From Lysinibacillus sp. G4S2 (lineage in GTDB: Bacteria; Bacillota; Bacilli; Bacillales_A; Planococcaceae), in contig NZ_JAUCFJ010000002.1 in the NCBI RefSeq assembly GCF_030348505.1, positions 2,732,001 through 2,796,000 of the forward strand: a stretch of 64,000 nt of DNA, in the 5' to 3' direction. A program made the translations under genes and the position numbers. This document shows positions 43,102 through 51,371 of this stretch, in pieces (position 1 is the first letter of the stretch; every line of letters begins with the position of its first letter). The notes below the pieces were generated by a model. That model did no database searches. It saw nothing but the letters and a program-made list of their open reading frames with translations, and had not been told where the DNA came from.

Positions 43102-44157
43102 ATGGCGAGGAAGAGAAAAACGTTACCGAAAAATTTTAATGAACTAATTGAAGCAGGTGATATTGCGGCATTACAAGAGGTATTTACAAAGTGCGAGCTA
43201 GATGCATATGGTGGTTATAGTAAAACAACAGCCTTAAGCTTTTTCAATGTACCGGATGAATTGGTTCGCTGGCTCGTGGAACAAGGGGCAAATATAAATG
43301 CGAGAGACAATTACAAAAGATCGGCTTTACATAATCAGGCAATAAGTTGGCGGGGGAATATTGAATTGCTTCTTGAGTTAGGTGCAGATATAGAAGCCTT
43401 GGATTATCAAAACGAAACACCTTTATTTGCTGCGGCTGCTTTTTTTAAACCAAATGCAGTGCGCACATTGGTTTCTAAAGGCGCAAATATTAACGCGGTA
43501 AATATGATGAATGAGACGCCTTTGGACAAAGCTTTAGCGGTATGTAGAAATATAAATATTGTTGATCTAGTGGAAGTTTCTGAGATTTTTCTGAGCGCAA
43601 GTATAGCTGTAACGCCAGAAATGAAAAACTCTATCAAGCGAATTGGAAAAGACTTTGAATTTCACAGAGAAGGTTTTAATAAAGAATATTTAAACGAAAC
43701 GGATGAGGCACTTTCCCGTCTTTATGAGCTATTTGATGTTCCACCAGTAGAGAAGCGAAAAACGCATGATGGTACGTCTCCAATAACAGTATGTACAAAG
43801 GGCTGGCAGGCTCAACATAAGGAACTTTGGGATTTACTAATTCCTTCGCAAGGACATGCGCAAACTGTACAAGGAGAGGTTATTCGTATTACTGGTAAAG
43901 TCTCATACGAAATTTTAGATAACGGCGGCATCAACTGGGATAATGATTTTCGTAAAATGCTCAAAAGTTTGAACCATTACATTAGCTTAGGTACGCCATT
44001 ACATCCCGCTGCACTTCAGGAGTCTATCACTTTAGCGAAAGAACTTCACAAAGGTGATGGAGATGAGGAACCTGCGAGACTATGCGAGTTGGCAGTACAA
44101 TGGGTACTTAACAATCCGAATCCGATTATTTTAGAACAGCCCGAATATAAGCGCTAA
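43102..44157 (+). CDS. Ankyrin-repeat protein, 351 residues
   Basis: About four ankyrin repeats span residues 20-180, with VRWLVEQGANINARDNYKRS, IELLLELGADIEALDYQNET and VRTLVSKGANINAVNMMNET as clear units (T-P-L/A-L-x-x-A style helix starts follow). The C-terminal half (VEKRKTHDGTSPITVCTKG to the end) is a separate domain of unknown type that mentions no catalytic motif. The ATG at 43102 has TAAGGAG upstream. Cytosolic ankyrin proteins in small-gene runs often serve as immunity or binding partners, which is only a suggestion here. Confidence 0.85.
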   Translation: MARKRKTLPKNFNELIEAGDIAALQEVFTKCELDAYGGYSKTTALSFFNVPDELVRWLVEQGANINARDNYKRSALHNQAISWRGNIELLLELGADIEALDYQNETPLFAAAAFFKPNAVRTLVSKGANINAVNMMNETPLDKALAVCRNINIVDLVEVSEIFLSASIAVTPEMKNSIKRIGKDFEFHREGFNKEYLNETDEALSRLYELFDVPPVEKRKTHDGTSPITVCTKGWQAQHKELWDLLIPSQGHAQTVQGEVIRITGKVSYEILDNGGINWDNDFRKMLKSLNHYISLGTPLHPAALQESITLAKELHKGDGDEEPARLCELAVQWVLNNPNPIILEQPEYKR

Positions 44158-44198
44158 CATATTTAACGAATCCAATAAGCATTTTTATATACAGTACC

Positions 44199-44238
44199 AT
44201 CCCCTTTTCTACGCACTTAACAGCTAAGAAAAGGGGAT
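44199..44238 (+). terminator. Hairpin after the ankyrin gene
   Basis: ATCCCCTTTTCT pairs exactly with AGAAAAGGGGAT across 16 bases. No T run follows, so it may be structural. Confidence 0.5.
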
Positions 44239-44240
44239 AG

Positions 44241-44293
44241 TATGCCGTAAGTGACGCAACGTGAAGTGGGTAGGTGGGAGACCTGCCTTTTTT
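44241..44293 (-). pseudogene. Second fragment of the tyrosine recombinase active site
   Basis: The minus strand reads KKAGLPPTHFTL-RHLRH, matching KKAGLPPTRFTLHPLRHT of the relic at 41403-42212. The DNA GTAGGTGGGAG followed by CCTGCCTTTTT is shared. It may mark a second integration or a duplication around the array. Confidence 0.7.
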
Positions 44294-44540
44294 GATACTA
44301 TATTTTAACAAAAGATAAAAGTTGATATGGAGTATTTCTCCTTATCAATTTTTTTATTATCATGAAATGATTTTGTGGATGGTTTGGTCAAATTAGTTGG
44401 TAGCAATAATTTAAAAACTAAAGGGGTTTCTTTATTTCACAAATAAATGGTAAAATTATTTAAATGTGGAACTTATGATCGTTTCGGGCGTATTAAAAGT
44501 AATAGGTTCATTGAAGTTTATTTTAAAGGAGACGATTTGC

Positions 44541-44738
44541 TTGATAATCTTCGCAGAAGTTTTACGTGCAATTTCTATATGTGCGCTAATTATTAGTTCC
44601 TCTTTTTATTTTCGACATCTGGCAAAAACGAAAAAACAAAGAAAACTTTCAACTATTGAATTAACAATGTACACAATAATTTATATTGCGTATGCATTTT
44701 TGACAATCAGTATATGGATTTTTATACTCGTTGAGTGA
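44541..44738 (+). CDS. Small membrane protein, 65 residues
   Basis: TTG at 44541 follows AAAGGAGA by 8 bp and gives LIIFAEVLRAISICALIISS, then FYFRHLAKTKKQRKLSTIEL and a second membrane segment TMYTIIYIAYAFLTISIWIFIL. An in-frame GTG at 44466 would give 90 residues but has no ribosome site. Two transmembrane helices with a short basic cytosolic loop are predicted. The family is not recognised. It is followed 10 bp later by repeat R1. Confidence 0.6.
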   Translation: MIIFAEVLRAISICALIISSSFYFRHLAKTKKQRKLSTIELTMYTIIYIAYAFLTISIWIFILVE

Positions 44739-44748
44739 GTGTTACAAA

Positions 44749-44816
44749 GTGAAACAAGGATTTATAAAGTATACAGAACAAATCTAAAAATCTTTCCCAA
44801 ACGAGGGTTTGGGAAC
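44749..44816 (+). repeat. Cassette-border repeat R1
   Basis: AGTGAAACAAGGATTTATAA, then AGTATACAGAACAAATCTAA, ending in the hairpin TTCCCAAA-N6-TTTGGGAA. It recurs as R2-R4 between the following genes. Confidence 0.88.
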
Positions 44817-44862
44817 AATTTAATTACAATTTATGTCTATATGGAAAAAGGGAGGTGTCATT

Positions 44863-45147
44863 ATGTGGTTAATATTAGGTCTTATTGCTATAGTAGCAAC
44901 TTTTATAAATCTTTATATGTATGCAACAGGCAAAGATTATAAATTGGCAATGGCAATGGGGTTATCATTTACAGCATTGACACTTTGTGCAGAACATAGC
45001 CTTGTATCCAATTGGGTAAAAGCAGGAGATTGGGCAGCTTTAGGGGATGTAGTACCTACTATGGAAAAGGTGTTATGGTTGTTGACAATTGTTTCTATCT
45101 TACTAAATATAGCACCTATACTTTTAGAACTTAAAAATAAAAAATAA
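44863..45147 (+). CDS. Small membrane protein, 94 residues
   Basis: The ATG at 44863 has GGGAGGTG 6 bp upstream. Predicted transmembrane segments are LILGLIAIVATFINLYMYA (2-20), GLSFTALTLCAEHSL (33-47) and VLWLLTIVSILLNIAPILL (70-88). Between them lies the conserved-looking NWVKAGDWAALGDVVPTM. The protein has the look of Firmicute small membrane proteins found beside toxins, but no family name can be given. It is bounded by R1 and R2. Confidence 0.72.
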   Translation: MWLILGLIAIVATFINLYMYATGKDYKLAMAMGLSFTALTLCAEHSLVSNWVKAGDWAALGDVVPTMEKVLWLLTIVSILLNIAPILLELKNKK

Positions 45148-45170
45148 TTACTTATTGGAGTCTATACGGC

Positions 45171-45219
45171 TTTACAACGTTAAGAACAAAATGTCCCCAA
45201 ATCTCGCTTTGGGAATGTT
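45171..45219 (+). repeat. Cassette-border repeat R2 (diverged)
   Basis: GGCTTTACAACGTTAAGAAC, then the hairpin CCCCAAA-N6-TTTGGG. It keeps the hairpin and the order of the other copies but has lost most of the first half. Confidence 0.6.
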
Positions 45220-45247
45220 AAACTTTAATTACACGAGGTGATAAAAA

Positions 45248-45403
45248 ATGGATTATACTAAAATCTATAATGAGGAACTGATTGCCTTAGTAAAAGAGAA
45301 AATAAAGTCGGTCGGTGAAATTAAAGCGGTGAAGTTTTTGAGAGAACAAACAGGTATGTCCTTAATACAGGCAAAAAAATTTGTAGATTTTTGTAAAGAA
45401 TAG
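45248..45403 (+). CDS. Ribosomal protein L7/L12 C-terminal-domain-like small protein, 51 residues
   Basis: ATG at 45248 with GAGGTG 9 bp upstream. The product has ELIALVKEKIKSVGEIKAVK and FLREQTGMSLIQAKKFVDFC. This matches the L7/L12 C-terminal fold (I-x-x-I-K-x-x-R-E-x-T-G-[LM]-x-L-x-x-A-K-x-x-V). In ribosomes this domain recruits translation GTPases. Free-standing copies exist in Bacillus and phages with no known role. It is bounded by repeats R2 and R3. Confidence 0.78.
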   Translation: MDYTKIYNEELIALVKEKIKSVGEIKAVKFLREQTGMSLIQAKKFVDFCKE

Positions 45404-45442
45404 ACATAAAACTTAGAGTCAATAAACTAACCTGTGTTTTAT

Positions 45443-45508
45443 TGCAACAACGATTTATAAAGCATACACAAATTAACTTAATAACGTTCCCAAATGACAC
45501 TTTGGTGA
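45443..45508 (+). repeat. Cassette-border repeat R3
   Basis: GCAACAACGATTTATAAAGC, ATACACAAATTAACTTAATA, then ACGTTCCCAAA-N6-TTTGG. The order of blocks is as in R1 and R4. Confidence 0.8.
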
Positions 45509-45586
45509 CTCTACGAGGAAAGCTTTCTACGCTTTGGGTGCATTTTACGGCGCAGGTTTAAAACTATAATAAAGGAGTAATGTAGC

Positions 45587-45940
45587 ATGGGAGTTTCTGT
45601 TTATTACACTTGTATGAGAAACCATAACCTTACCAACAGTGAGGAGCAACAGATAACGGCTATCATTGATGAATACAATGCAGGTTTTGAAAGGAAGGAT
45701 ATTGGAGAAACATTTTGTGTTTATGACTATGATCAGGATGAACCAACAGTGATCTTTGCAGGTTCAACAAAGCTGCCACTTTCAGATGATTTTGAAGATA
45801 CATTGCATGCACTGTTTTATTGGTTGACCTGTTTGACAGATATTAGAAGAAGTATTTCTAATGGGGATTGGCATGTGCATCTAGATGATACGGATGTCAT
45901 TTGGGATGAGGAAACAGGTTGGCGAATTACGGAATATTAG
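45587..45940 (+). CDS. Acidic small protein, 117 residues, immunity-like
   Basis: The ATG at 45587 has AAAGGAG 8 bp upstream. The product begins MGVSVYYTCMRNHNLTNSEE and contains ETFCVYDYDQDEP, VIFAGSTKLPLSDDFEDTLH and NGDWHVHLDDTDVIWDEETG. It is acidic (many D/E) and mixed alpha/beta without a signal peptide. I recall such MGVSVYY proteins as widespread hypothetical genes near toxin loci, but have no proof of function. It is bounded by R3 and R4. Confidence 0.75.
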   Translation: MGVSVYYTCMRNHNLTNSEEQQITAIIDEYNAGFERKDIGETFCVYDYDQDEPTVIFAGSTKLPLSDDFEDTLHALFYWLTCLTDIRRSISNGDWHVHLDDTDVIWDEETGWRITEY

Positions 45941-45978
45941 TACTCATATTCCCAATAAAGTGCTGGAAGGGTGCTTTA

Positions 45979-46046
45979 GTGAAACAAGGATTTATAAAGT
46001 ATACAAAACAAACCTAATAAACGTTCCCAAACGAAAGTTTGGAAAT
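45979..46046 (+). repeat. Cassette-border repeat R4
   Basis: AGTGAAACAAGGATTTATAA, then AGTATACAAAACAAACCTAA, then the hairpin TTCCCAAA-N6-TTTGGAAA. It is nearly identical to R1 over about 65 bp. Confidence 0.9.
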
Positions 46047-46052
46047 AACACC

Positions 46053-46100
46053 AAGAAGCCACGCATGTTGTTAAATCAACGTTTCGTGGCTTTTCTTATT
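46053..46100 (+). terminator. Terminator closing the small-gene array
   Basis: GAAGCCACG pairs with CGTGGCTTTTC, with TTGTTAAATCAA inside, followed by TTATT. Confidence 0.8.
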
Positions 46101-46334
46101 AATATTGTTTATGCGTTTTTTATGCACTTTTGTTAAAAGTCAGTCATAGCAAAGGTTTTGAAGCATTTGAAGTAATGTTGCAACATCGTCTTTAATGAAT
46201 AAAATCGTGTATAAAAATTGAAGTCTTATCGTTGTAAATCCGAATAAATCTGACGAGACCCATTATTGTACTAACGGCGTGCTTAACTTCAAGATGGGAT
46301 TCCCCAGAGATCCCATCTGATCTTCTACAATCGG

Positions 46335-46366
46335 GCGCAATTCGTGAATTGGAATTGTGCCTTTTT
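46335..46366 (+). terminator. Hairpin terminator in the gap
   Basis: GCGCAATTC pairs with GAATTGTGC and is followed by CTTTTT. Confidence 0.7.
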
Positions 46367-46679
46367 CAGTTCTAGAACCAATATTACTAAATAACATCTT
46401 TTTTAAAACTGAATAATGATATAAAAGTATAGGTAAGATTGTGAAAGCAGTTATTCGCCATAAGCAAGTATAGCTAAATTTTATATTTGAAAAATATAAT
46501 GCAATGGACTCTACTAATCTTTATTGGAATTTAACTCTACATACTTAGAACTAAGTATCTACTGTAATAAAATTAAAATTGTAATATACTATTTTAAATA
46601 GGTTAACAATGTTAATTTATGTTTTATTCAAAGATCTCTAGATAGTCCAGTAAAAAAATATTATACGAGGAGTCCTATA

Positions 46680-47624
46680 ATGAAAAAGAAAATAAACTAT
46701 TTAATCTTACTTTTAACTGCCATCTTTATAGTTGGTTGTACGAACGTAGAAGATGTATCGAATACTGATGGGAAAGCTGATTCACAAGAAGTAACTACAA
46801 AAAATAGTGAAAAAGAAAAAACTACGACTGAAAAACAAGTAGTAAAGGAAACATCAACTCAATCAAAAGATCAACTGTTCAAAGGTTACAAACTAATTGA
46901 AGTTGATGGTGGTGATTTGTCTGGACATCGCGAACCTAACGTCGTCGTTGACATTGGTTTTGGGGACCGAGAGTATTGGTCCTTTACGAATGAACACGGG
47001 CAAATAGTCCGTGTCATTGCTGACGAAATCGTTCTACAAGATGATCGTACCGAACCTGTAACATCGTCTGGCAGATACTACGCTGATGAAGCAAAAGTTC
47101 CTGGTGTCGAAAGAGCAGATTTAGATGAAGGACATATTATTGCAGATTCTCTTGGTGGGGTATCAAATGCTTATAATATTACGCCACAAGATAGTACGCT
47201 TAACCGACATGGTGATCAAGCATATATGGAAGACGCTATTCGTAAAGCTAGTGGAGCTACTAATTTTGAAGCAATAATCACATATCCTAATACGGAAACG
47301 CAGATTCCTTCTCATTACAAGTACACTTACACTTTAAAAGGGAATAAAATTGTAGATGAGTTTGATAACGGCAACCCTGATGAAATAAATAAATCTCTAG
47401 GATTAACTGAAAGTAAATCAACTAACTCAAATAAGTCAACAAATTCTAATAAGTCCCATGCTTTGAATGGCACTGAAGATATTTCTAACGTTGATACAGA
47501 TGGAAATGGTCAAGTAACGATTAAAGAAGCAAAAGCAGCAGGTTATAGCATGCCAATAACGAGGGATCACTGGTTATACCCATATATGCAAGATAATGAT
47601 AACGACGGTATGGTAGGGGAATAG
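46680..47624 (+). CDS. Secreted lipoprotein nuclease (DNA/RNA non-specific endonuclease) with a Ca-binding tail
   Basis: A 314-residue exported nuclease. The lipobox is IVGC at Cys20 (signal INYLILLLTAIFIVGC), followed by a Ser/Thr/Lys tether. The nuclease core is RADLDEGHIIADSLGGVSNAYNITPQDSTLNRHGDQAYMED: a D-x-G-H-x-x-x-x-x-x-G-G variant with the His general base and N for metal, as in the Endonuclease NS family. After an NSNKSTNSNKS linker the tail has the calcium loops DTDGNGQVTIKEA and DNDNDGMVGE, like EF-hand/Excalibur domains. Probably surface-bound and used for extracellular DNA degradation. Confidence 0.88.
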   Translation: MKKKINYLILLLTAIFIVGCTNVEDVSNTDGKADSQEVTTKNSEKEKTTTEKQVVKETSTQSKDQLFKGYKLIEVDGGDLSGHREPNVVVDIGFGDREYWSFTNEHGQIVRVIADEIVLQDDRTEPVTSSGRYYADEAKVPGVERADLDEGHIIADSLGGVSNAYNITPQDSTLNRHGDQAYMEDAIRKASGATNFEAIITYPNTETQIPSHYKYTYTLKGNKIVDEFDNGNPDEINKSLGLTESKSTNSNKSTNSNKSHALNGTEDISNVDTDGNGQVTIKEAKAAGYSMPITRDHWLYPYMQDNDNDGMVGE

Positions 47625-47644
47625 GCACCTAGTATATTTTGACT

Positions 47645-47725
47645 GAAGATTTTTATTGTGATGAAGTATTAAGTGTAAAAACACAAGTAAATCAAGCGCA
47701 CCTTTCTGGTAAGCACGACGAATAG
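47645..47725 (+). pseudogene. HIT-family N-terminal relic
   Basis: The frame EDFYCDEVLSVKTQVNQAH resembles the start of HIT-domain nucleotide hydrolases (DFYCDEVLSGKTPVNKV). The catalytic H-x-H-x-H-x-x part is gone after 20 residues, and no ATG opens the frame. It is too short for certainty. Confidence 0.4.
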
Positions 47726-47764
47726 CCATCTATCTGAAATTTTTTCGAATAGATGGCTATTTTG
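47722..47764 (+). terminator. Terminator
   Basis: ATAGCCATCTAT pairs with ATAGATGGCTAT, 15-base loop, then TTTT. Confidence 0.88.
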
Positions 47765-47859
47765 CACATGTAGCTTGGATATTTTTCGACCAAGGCATGT
47801 AGTTATTTAAAATCTGGGGTTGCTGAAGGATCGGTAAATTCAGCAGATCCTTCATTAGT

Positions 47860-47948
47860 TTAACTATATTGATAGAAATCGATGCCATTCGCTTTTGCCG
47901 TTTCAGTCTGACTTAAGCAGATTGCATTCGCTCTAGCACCAATCAGCA
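47860..47948 (-). pseudogene. IS66-family transposase fragment, minus strand
   Basis: The minus frame reads LIGARANAICLSQTETAKAN and GIDFYQYS, matching the GAKASAIIYSIIETAKANGLNPYQYL block of IS66 TnpC, then a stop. Confidence 0.7.
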
Positions 47949-48029
47949 TAATTTAGCCCTCATCTATTTAAGGTGGGGGCTATTTGACGCTTACGAATTA
48001 ATTGGCGACGGTGTTGCTATTCCGGATCG

Positions 48030-48809
48030 TTATGCAAAAGAAGATAATAATTGGTTGAATCTATCGCGCTCCTCTAAAAAAGCGCAATGGCCGCTGTATT
48101 GGAACGGAACTAGCTTCGAATTTTTGATCAGCTTATTTGTTTCCTCAGCTTGGGTAAACGGAACGACTTTATCATGAATTCCATGAATAATTAATGTGGG
48201 TACATCGATCTGACCGAGATCGATGTAAACATTTTCATCTCTAAGCGTGACCATAATGGCGGAAGTCGCCCAATTCGCCGCTTTTAATCCCATTAAAACA
48301 AACCAATCGGATTTCGGTTCGGATATATTCTGAAAGAAAAAAATTCTCGTTTGGTCTTGCAGCATTTGCGGTCGGTCATGATTTGTATCTTCGATGATTT
48401 TATTTGTAAATTCTTTTGGAACGCTAGAAGGAGAGGCAGCGTCGATCAGGACGAGTTTAGATACCCCATACCCTTTGTAACGAGCCATATAACGAATCGA
48501 GATCGCGCCTCCTGTAGAGTGTCCTGCCAGTGTTATGTTTCTTAACTGTAACGTCTCGATGACCATGCGGACATCATCTGCTAATCTATCGAAACTGTAC
48601 CCGCTAAAAGGTTTATCTGAATTACCATATCCCCTCCAGTCCATTCCGATACAACGATATCCAAGCGTTGGAAGGAAGTTGAACTGATATTCGAACTGGT
48701 TATGGTTTAGTGGCCATCCATGAATAAAAAGTATCGTTTTATTTCCCTTCGGATTGATATCCTCTATAAATACGTTGACGCCTGGTTCGACAGTTACAAA
48801 GTATCCCAA
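48030..48809 (-). CDS. Alpha/beta hydrolase (haloperoxidase/esterase type)
   Basis: A 259-residue hydrolase. The oxyanion block is FIHGWPLNHNQFEYQ (about residues 30-45). The nucleophile is LAGHSTGGAISIRYM, the acid is IIHGIHDKVVPF, and the His is YSGHCAFLEERDRF, so the Ser-Asp-His triad is complete. The cofactor-free haloperoxidase/esterase branch has these motifs. I place the start at TTG 48809, 6 bp after GGGGTGAT; the longer ATG start at 48860 has no ribosome site and would add a hydrophobic stretch. Its substrate is unknown. Confidence 0.88.
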   Translation of the reverse strand: MGYFVTVEPGVNVFIEDINPKGNKTILFIHGWPLNHNQFEYQFNFLPTLGYRCIGMDWRGYGNSDKPFSGYSFDRLADDVRMVIETLQLRNITLAGHSTGGAISIRYMARYKGYGVSKLVLIDAASPSSVPKEFTNKIIEDTNHDRPQMLQDQTRIFFFQNISEPKSDWFVLMGLKAANWATSAIMVTLRDENVYIDLGQIDVPTLIIHGIHDKVVPFTQAEETNKLIKNSKLVPFQYSGHCAFLEERDRFNQLLSSFA

Positions 48810-49020
48810 GTGTATCACCCCAATTATAAAAAGTAATTTCCCGTTAAGTAAGATATTCATCCAAGGCAGAGTGTATGCCTAATTTCGGCGTTAAACTTTG
48901 TTGAGATAGTGCGAAGAGGTTTCTGATGAATATATGCTTAAGAAATGCTAACGAAGGTAAGGGGATTTTTCGATTTTTGATGCACGGGCGGAGAGCCTTT
49001 CCTCATTGAAATATTCTCAT

Positions 49021-49170
49021 AAGGATGAGACGATGCTGCAAGTGCTACGAGAGCGGAGCAAGCTGGCGGAGACGCCCCTCGTACTTGTGGCTATATCGAA
49101 TCGGCCGCATGGGATCGCCCATCGTGATATTCGACTACCGACCAATCCAAGGTGGCGATTGTTCAATTAG
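49021..49170 (+). pseudogene. IS66-family transposase internal fragment, frameshifted
   Basis: Frame 1 gives KDETMLQVLRERSKLAET. After a shift, YRIGRMGSPIVIFDYRPIQG resembles the DET-x-QVL and LYRTGRDGPPIVLYDYQPTR blocks of TnpC. The stretch is GC-richer than the surroundings. Confidence 0.68.
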
Positions 49171-49208
49171 AGCAGTCGCTTCTTGTGTAACGGGTGCTTA
49201 GCAGTACA

Positions 49209-49234
49209 AGGCTACCTTTAGGGTAGCTTTTTCT
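49209..49234 (+). terminator. Short terminator
   Basis: AGGCTACC pairs with GGTAGCTTTTTC in a tight hairpin. Confidence 0.7.
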
Positions 49235-49403
49235 TCTCGCACTAACTGGGCAGGATAGTGGAATAACAAAAATTCTTCGTTATAAAAACAAGAAAACCAA
49301 TATTAGTGTGGAAAGAATGGAAATCCATGATGTGGGAAATAATGTAGTTCTCTTATACAAATAACAATTCAAAATAAAACCAAATCAATACGGAGGTAAA
49401 AAA

Positions 49404-50309
49404 ATGAATATCCTTGATTGTATCATTATAGGTGGAGGTCCTTCTGGGTTAAGTGCTAGCTTAACTTTAGGAAGAGCTAGGAGAAACATTGCATTATTTG
49501 ACGATAGAACGAATAGGAATAGAGTGACACAAGCGTCACATGGATTTATTACTCGTGATGGGATAAAACCACAAGCGTTTAAAGAAATAGCGTTAAAAGA
49601 ATTGGAGAATTACCCGTCCGTATCATATTATACTGCAACAGTTACTGAAATTATTAAGGATATAGGTAATGAGCTATTTACTGTCAAAACATCTACTAGT
49701 CAGGAATTTGTTTCAGAAAAAATAATACTCGCCACCGGTATTCAAGAAATATTTTCTATACCAAGTATAAGAAAGTTTTATGGGAAAAGTCTATTTAGTT
49801 GTCCGTATTGTGATGGCTGGGAGCAAAAAGATAAGCCATTAGTGGTTATTGCAGAAAAAGAAGAGCATGTACTGCATTTGACTAAGTTAATTTATAATTG
49901 GTCGCAGGATTTGGTTGTCTTAACGAACGGAGTTCAATTATCTAAAGAAGGTAAAATGGAGTTACAAAAACACAATATCAAAATTATATCGGAAAAGATA
50001 AAAGACTTAATAGGTAATGACGGTTGCTTACAAAAAATAGAGTTTGAAACAGGAGCAACAATAATAAGATCGGGTGGATTTGTTGCCCCATCTTATGATC
50101 GCCCAAATCAATTTACTGAGAAGCTTGGCTGTGAAATTCATGAAAATGGAAAAGTTATAACAGATGGTGTTGGTAGAACAACCCAAAAAAACGTATATAT
50201 TGCAGGGGAAACCGAAAGATCTAAACCATCCTCTTTAATGATCTCAGCTGCTAAAGGTAATAAAGCTGCGGTTTCAGTAAATACTGATCTAACGATGGAA
50301 CGCTTTTGA
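49404..50309 (+). CDS. Thioredoxin-reductase-like FAD/NAD(P) oxidoreductase
   Basis: A 301-residue flavoprotein. The FAD motif CIIIGGGPSGLSASLTLGRA (about residues 6-25), the redox-active pair in FSCPYCDGWE (CxxC), and the end block NVYIAGETER are those of the thioredoxin-reductase fold. The NAD(P) motif in the middle is weak (VVIAEKEEHVLHL has no GxGxxG), so NAD(P)H use is uncertain. Ferredoxin/bacilliredoxin reductase-like relatives exist. GGAGG precedes the ATG. It stands alone. Confidence 0.9.
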   Translation: MNILDCIIIGGGPSGLSASLTLGRARRNIALFDDRTNRNRVTQASHGFITRDGIKPQAFKEIALKELENYPSVSYYTATVTEIIKDIGNELFTVKTSTSQEFVSEKIILATGIQEIFSIPSIRKFYGKSLFSCPYCDGWEQKDKPLVVIAEKEEHVLHLTKLIYNWSQDLVVLTNGVQLSKEGKMELQKHNIKIISEKIKDLIGNDGCLQKIEFETGATIIRSGGFVAPSYDRPNQFTEKLGCEIHENGKVITDGVGRTTQKNVYIAGETERSKPSSLMISAAKGNKAAVSVNTDLTMERF

Positions 50310-50703
50310 TTAGTCATAACACCTTCTGCTTCAACTAAATAGAAACTCAGTTAATATAATTAAACACATCAACGCCAATGTGTTGTCACATATACTTCAA
50401 ACATTGTATTAGCGTTAGTATAAGAAATTACGAAGAACGGATTTTGATTTTAGAATTCGTTTTTTTCTTGTTGCTTAAAAAGGATTGAAGGTTTTTTTGT
50501 TGAAGTTATTGATCTAACGGCACAGCTTTCCTAAAACATAAAAAAATTTAATTTAAAATTAAAAGACGATTTAGATATTGAATATTTGAAATTGTATAAT
50601 CATACTAAAAAAAGACAGTTACTATTACTAATAACCTAGGTTGTAGGTTGTAAATTATAGTAACAAGGTGGGGCAACAACCAATAAAATAAGCACGGAAA
50701 CAA

Positions 50704-50868
50704 TTGGGGACTCTATACATTTTCTGTGGAAAAATGGGAGCAGGAAAATCAACTAAATCAAAACAATTGGCTATAGAAAAACATGTGGTACTGTTATCTG
50801 AGGATGAATGGCTTTCATCTCTTTATCCCAATCAGATCACATCATTTGTTATGAATAAACATAAATGA
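50704..50868 (+). pseudogene. Truncated P-loop kinase-like protein (AAA_33/zeta-like)
   Basis: TTG at 50704 opens LGTLYIFCGKMGAGKSTKSK, with a clear Walker A (GKMGAGKST), then VVLLSEDEWLSSLYPNQI, the nucleoside-kinase-like second block. A stop follows at residue 55, while relatives have about 170 residues. It is probably a relic. Confidence 0.65.
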
Positions 50869-51230
50869 TTTAAAAACGTTTTTCAATTTTATTGTGCGCT
50901 ATGAGAGCGATCGAGGTGGGCAACGGTACGTGTTACTGAATTTCGATGCGTTTCACAGCGTTTTCATTATTGTATAATTTAGTAAAAGGAAATTAATAAA
51001 GTGAGAAATAAATACTATATTGCAGATTTGCTGAGGATTGCTTATCAATACAAGTTTAGATTAAATAAAGCCAGAATCCCAAATAATATAAGGTAAAGGT
51101 GTCAGTCTAAAAAAATGTATAAAGGTTCTTGTCCATATACAAGTCGATAAGTCGAATAGTGTAAAAGGACACCAAAGTTTAAACTATTTATAATATTAAA
51201 AATATAATAGATTGCGAAGGAGTGGTTCAT

Positions 51231-51371
51231 ATGTATAATCCTATAGTAACGAATATTTCCAATAAATACGGAAATATTCGTTGGAAAACAAAAAACACAA
51301 GTGAAAAATTGCAAGCCATCCAAAACAGTTTTGGGGTTCAGTTCAACTTTGTTCAAAATGAGATTAATTAA
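51231..51371 (+). CDS. Small ORF, 46 residues, unknown
   Basis: ATG at 51231 with AAGGAG 9 bp upstream. The product starts MYNPIVTNISNKYGNIRWKT and ends KLQAIQNSFGVQFNFVQNEIN. An internal dyad (CGAATATTTCC and GGAAATATTCG) lies at 51249-51280. There is no recognised family. The antisense frame 51102-51356 has no ribosome site. Confidence 0.4.
   Translation: MYNPIVTNISNKYGNIRWKTKNTSEKLQAIQNSFGVQFNFVQNEIN

Larger units (their letters stand above)
44158..44540. other. Gap with hairpin and second recombinase fragment
   Basis: It contains a perfect 12-bp hairpin at 44199-44238 and a 53-bp duplicate of the recombinase active-site region at 44241-44293, then AT-rich sequence. Confidence 0.5.
46047..46679. 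other. Gap between the small-gene array and the nuclease
   Basis: It contains the terminator at 46053-46100, hairpins at 46291-46318 (GATGGGAT/ATCCCATC) and 46335-46366, and AT-rich sequence. No frame with a ribosome site was seen. Confidence 0.5.
48810..49403. other. Gap with IS66 scrap and repeated hairpin
   Basis: It contains the IS66 fragment at 49021-49170, the hairpin repeat at 49157-49193 and a small terminator at 49209-49234 (GGCTACC/GGTAGCTTTTT). No gene was seen. Confidence 0.5.

Noticed and set aside
46263..46310. 5S rRNA-like stretch (minus strand GAAGTTAAGC)
   Set aside because: Only about 10 bases match the 5S loop; the rest does not fold as 5S and no rRNA operon is near.
51102..51356. 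Minus-strand 84-residue frame
   Set aside because: No ribosome site, and it overlaps a better supported plus-strand small ORF.
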